From assembly GCA_900552135.1 (NCBI GenBank), contig URYN01000010.1, forward strand, positions 1 to 55,158: 55,158 nucleotides of DNA. The letters run 5' to 3'. This document shows positions 7,675 to 14,311 of the stretch, piece by piece. The notes under the pieces were generated by a model. The model was not told the DNA's origin, ran no database searches, and saw only the letters and a program-made list of their open reading frames with translations. The position numbers and the translations under genes were made by a program. This stretch comes from an uncultured Clostridium sp. (GTDB lineage Bacteria; Bacillota; Clostridia; TANB77; CAG-508). How positions within the stretch are numbered: position 1 is the stretch's first letter; each line of letters starts with the position of its first letter.

Positions 7675-8940
7675 ATGAAAACTTTAAAAAATTCAAAATT
7701 CAAGTCACTAATCATAGTTGGCATTTTGATTGCGTTAATTTTTAGCGTTTTTGCAAATGTTTGTTATGCAGAAAATGAGGATAACGGGGAGGACGAAATA
7801 GCTGTAATTAGCTCAAACGATGAAACTCTTCCAGCTGACAGTTCTGATACAACAACAAAAGTCGAAAAAGATGTATTTCTTTGTGATAATAGTGTTACTA
7901 TAGACTATCCTGTTTCAGGAAATGTTTATGTAATGGGAAAAGATGTTACAATAAACAGTGTTGTAGATGGTAACATATTTGTATTAGCTGGAAATTTAGA
8001 AATAGGCGAACAAGCTTATATTTATAGTGATTTATTTGTTTGTGCAAATGATGTTACTATAAAGGGATATGTTTATGATGTATATTCAATATCTAGTAAT
8101 TTAAAGATAGAAGATAGTGCATACATAATTAGAGATATTTCAGCAGGTGCAAACACAGTAAGCCTAAATGGACTTATCAGAAGAAATGCAAACTTATCAT
8201 TTGATAGTATAACTATTGATGAGACTAATGCTAAAATAGGAGGAGATTTATCTTATAGCTCAAAATCAGCTTCTATACCAGAGAGTATAGTATCTGGTAA
8301 TGTAAATTACTCAGAAGCAAAAGATGATGAAGAAGTTATCTCTCCAGCTTCAATTGTAAAAGATTATTTTTACGATGCACTAAAAGTATTAGTTTTAGGA
8401 CTAGTAATTGTTCTAATCGTAATATTTGCAATGCCTAAATTTGCTGAGAAAGAAGAAGTAATTCTAAAGAATAAATTATGGCAAACTCTTGGATATGGTG
8501 CACTTGCATTCATAGCAGTTCCAGTAGCATGTTTCATTTTATTATTCACTATAATAGGAATACTTCCAGCACTTGCAATAATATTTGTTTATTCATTCCT
8601 AATTAGCATAGCTCCAGCTATTGTTTCAATACCAGTTGGAAAAATGTTATGTGACAAGATGAAAAAAGACTCAAAAGGAATGAGAATTCTTATGAGTATG
8701 GTTTTAATACTTGTTATATGGCTAGTAAAACAACTTCCAATAATTGGTGGAGTTGCAGGCCTTGCAGTTATACTATTTGGACTTGGAATTATAGTTTATT
8801 CTATATTTAGTTCAACAGAAAAAATAAAGAAAAACGATGTTGTTGCTGAAGCAACAGTTGTAGTTGAACCAAAGAAAGAAGAAAACAAAGAATCAGACAA
8901 AAAGGCTGACAAAAAAGAAAACGATAAAGAAGATAAATAA
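7675..8940 (+). CDS. Membrane-anchored polymer-forming (bactofilin-like) protein
   Basis: A 421-residue protein. Residues 1-32 form a signal peptide ending in CYAEN. Residues about 60-210 are a run of short beta-helix repeats (GNVYVMGKDVTIN, GNIFVLAGNLEIG, YSDLFVCANDVTIKG) like the bactofilin/polymer-forming fold. Then come four or five hydrophobic segments (about 238-380) and a Lys/Glu-rich cytoplasmic tail. The beta-helix is predicted outside the membrane, unlike cytosolic bactofilins. The RBS GAAAGGAGA is close to ATG 7675. Function unknown; an envelope scaffold is plausible. Confidence 0.75.
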   Translation: MKTLKNSKFKSLIIVGILIALIFSVFANVCYAENEDNGEDEIAVISSNDETLPADSSDTTTKVEKDVFLCDNSVTIDYPVSGNVYVMGKDVTINSVVDGNIFVLAGNLEIGEQAYIYSDLFVCANDVTIKGYVYDVYSISSNLKIEDSAYIIRDISAGANTVSLNGLIRRNANLSFDSITIDETNAKIGGDLSYSSKSASIPESIVSGNVNYSEAKDDEEVISPASIVKDYFYDALKVLVLGLVIVLIVIFAMPKFAEKEEVILKNKLWQTLGYGALAFIAVPVACFILLFTIIGILPALAIIFVYSFLISIAPAIVSIPVGKMLCDKMKKDSKGMRILMSMVLILVIWLVKQLPIIGGVAGLAVILFGLGIIVYSIFSSTEKIKKNDVVAEATVVVEPKKEENKESDKKADKKENDKEDK

Positions 8941-8968
8941 AAATACAGGGCTGTAAAAAGTCTCAGAA

Positions 8969-9010
8969 AAAAATCTCCTCATTAGGTTATTTCTAATGAG
9001 GAGATTTTTG
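8969..9010. terminator. Terminator, 17-bp perfect stem
   Basis: AAAAATCTCCTCATTAG (8969-8985) pairs fully with CTAATGAGGAGATTTTT (8993-9009). It separates the bactofilin-like gene from the convergent small gene at 9053-9202. Confidence 0.9.
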
Positions 9011-9052
9011 TTTGATTAATGTAATCGAATGGGAAACTAGGCAAGGAAACTT

Positions 9053-9202
9053 TTAAACTAATCCCATTTTTCTTGCAAATTGCTTTCCTTTTTTCATTAA
9101 TTTTTTAGTGTCACTTTTGCAAATTAGGTTATTTTGAGTGCAAACCATTGTTGCACAAACGGCAATCATTCCGCCGATTATCATTCCTTCAAAAAATTTC
9201 AT
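9053..9202 (-). CDS. Small single-pass membrane protein
   Basis: A 49-residue protein: MKFFEGMIIGGMIAVCATMV is a single membrane helix, followed by a basic tail with KKLMKKGKQFARKMGL. Small proteins of this shape are common in Clostridia but unassigned. TTAAGGAGG lies upstream of ATG at 9202. Confidence 0.75.
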   Translation of the reverse strand: MKFFEGMIIGGMIAVCATMVCTQNNLICKSDTKKLMKKGKQFARKMGLV

Positions 9203-9235
9203 AAGAATACCTCCTTAATTCTAAGTACAATAATA

Positions 9236-9614
9236 TTATGGCTTTTTTTTATTCTTAATATACAAAATATAATACGAATAAATTTCGTAAAAACAGATAA
9301 GTATTAGAAAACCGCCAAATAGTTTTCTAAGGACGAAAACATTTAATTTTTCGGATATTATCGAACCGATGGAGGCTCCAACGATTCCAAATATTGAAAT
9401 AAGAAATGCACTTTTCAAATTTATAGTTTTATTCTTTAGATTAAATAAGATACTTGCAATTGCTGCGGGAATGAAGAAGATTAAATTGGTTGCTTGTGCT
9501 ATGTGTTGTTCAAATCCCATGAATAGTGTTAATAATAAAATTAAAACAGAGCCTCCTCCGAAGACCAAGGCCAGTACAGATTCCTGCAATTATTCCAATT
9601 AGTATTTCTAACAT
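9236..9614 (-). CDS. TauE/SafE-family half permease 1, read through a +1 frameshift
   Basis: Starts at ATG 9614 (RBS AAAGGGG) with MLEILIGIIAGICTGLG. At codon 19 the frame meets CGG (complement of 9560-9558). Skipping that C gives GGA GGA GGC TCT and continues as GGGSVLILLLTLFMGFEQH to the stop at 9236. The joined protein is about 125 residues with four predicted helices and the N-terminal glycine-rich motif of TauE/SafE anion exporters. Without the shift, the zero frame stops after 17 more codons. The neighbour at 9703-10054 is a second half permease, and the pair probably forms a heterodimer. I call it an intact gene because five other genes in the window break the same way. Confidence 0.75.
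9558..9560 (-). other. +1 frameshift site, CTT CGG A (TauE half 1)
   Basis: Zero-frame codons GGT CTT CGG AGG; restored reading GGT CTT (C) GGA GGA GGC, giving Leu-Gly-Gly-Gly. Confidence 0.8.
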
Positions 9615-9702
9615 GGTATCCCCTTTGAAAATATTGTTGAAAAGTATAATAAAAAATATAGTAAAAAAAGCTTAAAAGTATAGGTAAAATATAGTAGCTA
9701 GT

Positions 9703-10054
9703 TTAACTAAAAAAGATTATCCTGATTCCAGAATACAGAAGAAAAATTATAAAAATAAGTTTTAAATATTTTCCTTTTAAACTGCTTAATAGTTTTGAAC
9801 CGATAAGACTTCCTATTATTCCACCAATGGCACAATTTAATCCAACTTTCCAATTTATAAAATTGCCTCTTCCATAAAATATTGCTGTTGTAACAACCAT
9901 TGGTAGTATACAAAATATTGCGGTGGCTCTTGCTTCTTTTTCTGATGAATTGAATAAACGTATATATGCAGGAATTAGTAAAAGACCTCCACCGTGAAGC
10001 AAACATGCCACTTATAAAACCGACAAATAACCCTAAAATAATTTTCTTAAACAT
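9703..10054 (-). CDS. TauE/SafE-family half permease 2, read through a +1 frameshift
   Basis: Starts at ATG 10054 (RBS AAAAAGGA) with MFKKIILGLFVGFISGMFAS. At codon 21 it meets CGG (complement of 9994-9992). Skipping the C gives GGT GGA GGT and continues GGGLLLIPAYIRL to the stop at 9703. The joined product is about 116 residues with four predicted helices. The break falls at the same structural point as in the paralogue at 9236-9614, just before GGG. Sulfur-compound or anion export is the family's usual role; the substrate here is unknown. Confidence 0.75.
9992..9994 (-). other. +1 frameshift site, TCA CGG T (TauE half 2)
   Basis: Zero-frame codons GCT TCA CGG TGG; restored reading GCT TCA (C) GGT GGA GGT, giving Ser-Gly-Gly-Gly. 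Confidence 0.8.
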
Positions 10055-10177
10055 AAAATAATCCTTTTTTATTAGTATAAAAAAATTAGAGAAAATTATG
10101 CGCAACATGAAATAAAAAAATGACGAAAAAATTTGTAAAAAAAATTTAATAAAAATGAAAAAAATTTTAAAAAACTA

Positions 10178-10206
10178 TTGCAATTTATAAATTCTTGTAT
10201 TAAAAT
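10178..10206 (+). promoter_or_regulatory. Promoter of mraZ
   Basis: TTGCAA (10178-10183), 17-base spacer, TAAAAT (10201-10206), ending just before the MraZ-box array. Confidence 0.6.
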
Positions 10207-10212
10207 TTAGGT

Positions 10213-10250
10213 GAAGTGGTAAGAAGTGGTACAAAGTGGTGAAAATGTGA
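10213..10250 (+). promoter_or_regulatory. MraZ operator: tandem AAGTGGT boxes, 10-base period
   Basis: AAGTGGT occurs at 10214-10220, 10224-10230 and 10234-10240, with a weaker AAATGTG at 10243-10249. The 10-base spacing and GTG core match known MraZ binding arrays upstream of division and cell-wall clusters. Overlap with the transcription start predicts autorepression. Confidence 0.85.
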
Positions 10251-10266
10251 AGGTAGGTGAATAAAA

Positions 10267-10698
10267 GTGTTAATAGGTGAATACAGCCATTCTCTAGACG
10301 TTAAGGGCAGATTAATAATGCCAGTAAAGCTTAGAGAAGATATGGGAGAGAATTTCATAATAACAACTGGATTAGATGGTTGCTTATTTGGATTTTCTAT
10401 GTCTGAATGGCAAAAATTCGAGGACAAGCTAAAAACACTACCAATCACAAACAAAAATGCCAGAAACTTTGTAAGATTCTTTTTATCAGGAGCAACAGAA
10501 TGTGAATTAGATAAACAGGGAAGATTTTTAATTCCAGGAAAACTTCGTGAAGTTGCATCATTAGATAGAGATGTAACAATAATTGGAGCTGGAACAAGAA
10601 TTGAAATTTGGAACAAAGAAAAATGGGAAGAACACAATAGTGAAGAAAATCTTTCTATTGCTGAGATAGAAAAGAACATGGAAGAACTAGGAATTTAA
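10267..10698 (+). CDS. mraZ: Transcriptional regulator MraZ
   Basis: A 143-residue AbrB-like double-repeat DNA-binding protein, first gene of the division/cell-wall cluster. The two family motifs are visible: HSLDVKGRLIMPVKLRE near residue 8 and CELDKQGRFLIPGKLRE near 79 (DxKGRxxxP). GTG 10267 is the start, with AGGTAGGTGA just upstream. It is expected to bind the box array 20-50 bases upstream. Confidence 0.95.
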   Translation: MLIGEYSHSLDVKGRLIMPVKLREDMGENFIITTGLDGCLFGFSMSEWQKFEDKLKTLPITNKNARNFVRFFLSGATECELDKQGRFLIPGKLREVASLDRDVTIIGAGTRIEIWNKEKWEEHNSEENLSIAEIEKNMEELGI

Positions 10699-11187
10699 CT
10701 AGTATATAACTTTTAATAAAGTTTATATAGCCTTAATCTAAAGAAAATATGAAAAAAACAAAAGAAAAATAACAAAAGATAATATTAAGAAAACTAAAGA
10801 AAATTACTAACTAAAGATAGTACCTCACAAAAGAAACCAAGAAAATACAAAAGTTAAATGTGAACAAAAGATAAAATACTTTTGATAATAGAAGTAAAAA
10901 TTACTAACTTACAAACTGTATTCAACAAAAGAAAATCTGAATCTACAAAGTACTTTAGATAAATTATTAAAAAAAAAAAGATAAAATTTGAATTTTTCAA
11001 GTTGCTATACCAAAGAAATTTTAAAAATTCAAAGGATTAAATTTTTTAAGTACAAAAGTTAAATTCTATGGGAACGAAAGAGAGATTAGCACTTTATAGT
11101 TGGTATTTTACCAAATACCAACTTATTGTGCTATTAAGGTAGAATTTAAAAATTAATAATTTGAAAAATATATGATTAGAGGAAATA
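10699..11187 (+). other. Long A-rich leader between mraZ and rsmH
   Basis: 489 bases with no convincing gene. The first 270 bases are purine-rich with many AAAGA/ACTAA words. An 11-bp inverted repeat, TTTGAATTTTT/AAAAATTCAAA, pairs 10987-10997 with 11023-11033, and a larger nested structure lies at 11059-11149. No clear promoter or tRNA is seen. Confidence 0.5.
11059..11149 (+). ncRNA. Possible structured leader RNA upstream of rsmH
   Basis: Three nested stems: TTAAATTCTA (11059-11068) with TAGAATTTAA (11140-11149); TAGCAC (11087-11092) with GTGCTA (11128-11133); and GTTGGTATTT (11099-11108) with AAATACCAAC (11113-11122), capped by TACC. There is no terminal U-run, so it is not a plain terminator. 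It ends 38 bases before the rsmH start. No family recognised. Confidence 0.5.
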
Positions 11188-12127
11188 ATGGAATTTAAAC
11201 ATACACCTGTATTGCTAAATGAATGTATTGAAGGCTTAAACATCAATCCAGATGGAATATATGTTGATGGCACGCTTCGGTGGTGCGGGGCACAGTAAGG
11301 AAATCCTAAAAAGATTATCGAAAAAGGGATTACTTATTGGAATCGACAGAGATGAAGAGGCTTTAAAAGCTGCAAGAGAAAATCTTAAGAACTTTGAAAA
11401 TGTGAAATATGTTCATGGTAATCATGATGAAATAAAAGATATTTTGAAAGATTTAGAAATAGAAAAAGTTGATGGAATTTTACTTGACTTGGGTGTTTCT
11501 TCGTATCAATTAGATGAAAGAAACAGAGGATTTAGTTATTTAGGAAGCAATGAGCTAGACATGAGAATGGACAAAGAGCAGAGTCTTACAGCAAAAGATG
11601 TTGTAAATAATTACTCGGAAGAGGAATTAGCCAATATCATTTTTGAGTATGGTGAAGAGAGATTTGCAAGAAATATAGCAAGAAATATCTGCAAAGCAAG
11701 AGAAGAAAAGCTAATTGAAACTACATCTGAGCTGGTAAAAATAATAGAAGAATCTATTCCAAAATCAAAACAAAAAGACGGACACCCAGCAAAAAGAACA
11801 TTCCAAGCAATTAGAATTGAAGTAAATAATGAAATAAAACCATTATATAACACAGTACTTAATTCGATTGATGTCCTAAAAGAAAATGGAAGACTATGCA
11901 TAATTACGTTCCATTCATTAGAAGATAGAGCAGTAAAAAATGCTTATATAGAAGCACAAGGAAAATGTACATGTCCAAAGGATTTACCATATTGCGTGTG
12001 TGGATATAAATCATTAGGAAAAATAATAAATAAAAAACCAATAGAAGCAACAGAAGAAGAAAAACAAAGAAATTCTAGATCAAAGAGTGCAAAATTAAGA
12101 ATATTTGAAAGACACGACAAAGAATAG
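11188..12127 (+). CDS. rsmH: 16S rRNA (cytosine-1402-N4)-methyltransferase RsmH, read through a +1 frameshift
   Basis: Starts at ATG 11188 with MEFKHTPVLLNECIEGLNI, the standard RsmH N-terminus. After 30 codons the frame reaches CGG at 11278-11280. Skipping C 11278 turns GAT GGC ACG CTT C GGT GGT GCG GGG into DGTLGGAG, the conserved SAM-binding motif. The +1 frame then runs to 12127 with the other hallmarks: DGILLDLGVSSYQLDERNRGF near 95 and ITFHSLEDR near 230, plus a CTCPKDLPYCVC segment near the end. Total about 312 residues, normal for the family. The zero frame stops six codons after CGG. ftsL follows 38 bases later. Confidence 0.9.
11278..11280 (+). other. +1 frameshift site, CTT CGG T (rsmH)
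   Basis: Zero frame ACG CTT CGG TGG TGC; restored ACG CTT (C) GGT GGT GCG. Exactly one Gly per CGGT fits the DGTLGGAGHS motif without insertion or loss. Confidence 0.9.
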
Positions 12128-12165
12128 AATTTATATATAAAGGAAAAGAGGTGAATATCGAACTT

Positions 12166-12711
12166 ATGGCAGGCTATAGACCATATTCATATCAGTACGA
12201 AACAAGCCCTAGAAAATTACAACCAGATTATGAAGTACGTGGTAATAACACAGTAAAAAAGAAAAAAAGCACTTTAAACACAAAGAAAAATAAAGTGGGA
12301 AATAATCAGGTAAAGAAAAATAGCTCAAAAACAAAGAAAAAAACAAAGTACAACTACAAACCAGTAGCTTATATAGTATTTGGCTTTGTTATGCTATGCA
12401 CCATAAGCTATAGATATTCACTAATAAACGAGAAGTACAATCAAAAGGAAAATATAAAATCTCAAGTAAGTGCAGTTCAAAAGGAAAATGAGCAATTAAA
12501 AGTAAGCATAGAAAATAGTTTGAACTTAAATTCTGTTGAAAAAGCAGCAGAAGAAAAACTTGGAATGCAAAAATTAGATAACGGTCAAAAGATATACTTA
12601 AATCTTCAGAAAAAGGACTATGTTGAGCCAGCTTCAGAGAAGGTTGTAATGAATGATAACTCATCATGGTTTCAAAAATTAATAAAAACATTAACGCAAG
12701 TTATAAAATAA
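12166..12711 (+). CDS. ftsL: FtsL-like cell division protein
   Basis: A 181-residue bitopic protein: a long basic Lys/Asn/Ser-rich cytoplasmic segment (to about 68), one membrane helix (YIVFGFVMLCTISYRYSL), then an extracytoplasmic coiled coil (ENIKSQVSAVQKENEQLKVS) and the EEKLGMQ segment typical of FtsL/DivIC proteins. Position directly after rsmH is the classical ftsL place. ATG 12166 (MAGYRPYS) with AGAGGTGA 10 bases upstream is preferred; GTG 12151 is an alternative. The rest of the usual cluster (pbpB, mur genes) does not follow. Confidence 0.8.
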   Translation: MAGYRPYSYQYETSPRKLQPDYEVRGNNTVKKKKSTLNTKKNKVGNNQVKKNSSKTKKKTKYNYKPVAYIVFGFVMLCTISYRYSLINEKYNQKENIKSQVSAVQKENEQLKVSIENSLNLNSVEKAAEEKLGMQKLDNGQKIYLNLQKKDYVEPASEKVVMNDNSSWFQKLIKTLTQVIK

Positions 12712-12756
12712 AGGTACAATTTTGGGACGAAAAAAATTATACCTTTTATTTTTTTG
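12711..12756 (+). terminator. Terminator after ftsL
   Basis: AAGGTACAATTTT pairs with AAAATTATACCTT around GGGACG, followed by TTATTTTTTTG. The arms belong to a GGTACAATTT... repeat family also seen near 21.7 kb and 28.06 kb. Confidence 0.75.
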
Positions 12757-12768
12757 TGTTTAACCCTA

Positions 12769-12797
12769 TTGTAATTTTACCAATATTATGGTAATAT
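12769..12797 (+). promoter_or_regulatory. Promoter of the pheST T-box operon
   Basis: TTGTAA (12769-12774), 17-base spacer, TAATAT (12792-12797). Confidence 0.65.
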
Positions 12798-12804
12798 AGT
12801 ACAT

Positions 12805-13160
12805 GAAGTCGATGAAGAAGCAAAGTATGTAATTACAAAATATATTAAAGAGAGATATGGCAAAGCTGAGAGCCAATTATATATTAATTACAGAAATTTC
12901 ACTTTGGAGGCATTTTTCTGAAATTATTAAAAACTATAATATAAAATACAGAGTAGGAAAAATCGGGTCAGCCCGTTATAGCAAAATGAGGTTAATTGTT
13001 AACAAAATGTAGAAAAATAATTTTAATTGCGAGTTGTGCATTAAAAATTTTCAACAATATTATACAGTTAATAAATTTAGGTGGTACCACGAATTTTAAT
13101 AGTCATTCGTCCTAAAATATTTAAAAGATATTTTTAGGAGAATGGCTTTTTTGATTGAAA
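12805..13160 (+). promoter_or_regulatory. T-box leader, tRNA-Phe-responsive
   Basis: The T-box sequence AGGTGGTACCACG is at 13079-13091. It is followed by a terminator stem CATTCGTCCTAAAATAT with its complement (13104-13143) and a T-run to 13153. Upstream are the AAAGAGAGATATGG stem I start and a probable UUC (Phe) specifier at 12898-12900. Uncharged tRNA-Phe should stabilise the antiterminator and turn on pheS-pheT. Confidence 0.93.
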
Positions 13161-13238
13161 AAAATCAAAGAAAGTAAATCACTTAAGATATATAAATTAT
13201 GAAAAAATAATATTAAAGATAATAAGGAGGACTTTACA

Positions 13239-14276
13239 ATGAAGGAAAAACTTGAAGAGATTAGGCTAAAATCAAAAGAAAAGATTGAGCAAATAAAAAA
13301 TAGTCAAGAATTGAATGACTTAAAGGTAAGTGTACTTGGAAAAAAAGGTGAACTTACTGAAATACTAAGGGGAATGAAAGATATAGCAGCAGAAGAAAGA
13401 CCTGTTGTTGGAAGCTTAGTTAATAAGGTAAGAGATGAGATTGAAACTCTAATTTCTGAAAAAGAGCAAGAATTCAAAGAAAAAGAGCTAGAAAAAATGC
13501 TTGAAACAGAAAAAATAGATGTTACACTTCCAGCTACTAAAGTAAAAAGGGGAAGCGAGCATCCACTAAATAGAATTATTGAAGAAGTTGAAGATTTATT
13601 TGTATCTATGGGATATGATGTTGTAACAGGGCCTGAATTAGAAACAGATGAATACTGCTTTGAAAGATTAAATCTTCCTAAAGGACACCCTGCAAGAGAC
13701 ATGCAAGATAGCTTTTATATAACTCCTGAATACTTATTAAGGACCCAAACATCTGCAGTTCAAGCAAGGACAATGATGGCAAACACAGAAAAAACTCCAA
13801 TAAGAGTAATTTGCCCAGGAAAAACATATAGAAAAGAAGATGACGCAACACACTCACATCAATTCAATCAGGTTGAGGGATTAGTTGTAGACAAGAACAT
13901 TTCATTTGCAGATTTAAAAGGAACACTAGAAATATTCATGAGAAAAATGCTTGGAGAGAATACACAGTTAAGATTTAGACCAAGTTATTTTCCTTTTACA
14001 GAGCCATCTTACGAAGTTGATGTAAGTTGCTTCAAATGCGGAGGAAAAGGCTGTAATCTATGTAAGCAAACTGGATGGATAGAACTTTTAGGTTCTGGAA
14101 TAGTGCATCCAAATGTATTGAAAATGAATGGATACGACCCAGAAGTATATAGTGGATTCGCATTTGGAACAGGTCTAGACCGTTTGGCAATGTTTAAATA
14201 TGGAATAACAGACATGAGACTTTTATATACAAACGATGTAAAATTCTTATCTCAATTCGACAGAATGGATAAATAG
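13239..14276 (+). CDS. pheS: Phenylalanyl-tRNA synthetase alpha subunit
   Basis: Catalytic subunit of the heterotetrameric class II synthetase. It has an N-terminal coiled coil (residues 1-90), then motif 2 RVICPGKTYRKEDDATHSHQFNQVEG near 190 and motif 3 GSGIVHPNVL...GFAFGTGLDRLAMFKYGI near 285-325. A CFKCGGKGCNLC Cys cluster near 265 is present, as in many Firmicutes. 345 residues. AAGGAGG precedes ATG 13239. Controlled by the upstream T-box. Confidence 0.97.
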   Translation: MKEKLEEIRLKSKEKIEQIKNSQELNDLKVSVLGKKGELTEILRGMKDIAAEERPVVGSLVNKVRDEIETLISEKEQEFKEKELEKMLETEKIDVTLPATKVKRGSEHPLNRIIEEVEDLFVSMGYDVVTGPELETDEYCFERLNLPKGHPARDMQDSFYITPEYLLRTQTSAVQARTMMANTEKTPIRVICPGKTYRKEDDATHSHQFNQVEGLVVDKNISFADLKGTLEIFMRKMLGENTQLRFRPSYFPFTEPSYEVDVSCFKCGGKGCNLCKQTGWIELLGSGIVHPNVLKMNGYDPEVYSGFAFGTGLDRLAMFKYGITDMRLLYTNDVKFLSQFDRMDK

Positions 14277-14311
14277 ATATATAGCCCCTTTGGGTGAGAA
14301 AGGATATTATT

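Noticed and set aside
10699..11187. tRNA gene (for instance the hypothetical CGGN reader) in the mraZ-rsmH gap
   Set aside because: The nested stems do not make a cloverleaf and there is no T-loop GTTCRA or CCA end. No tRNA was recognised in the other gaps either.
11270..11282. RF2-like slippage on CTT as the general mechanism
   Set aside because: CTT precedes CGG in only two of six sites; TCA, AAA, TAT and CAA cannot slip the same way.
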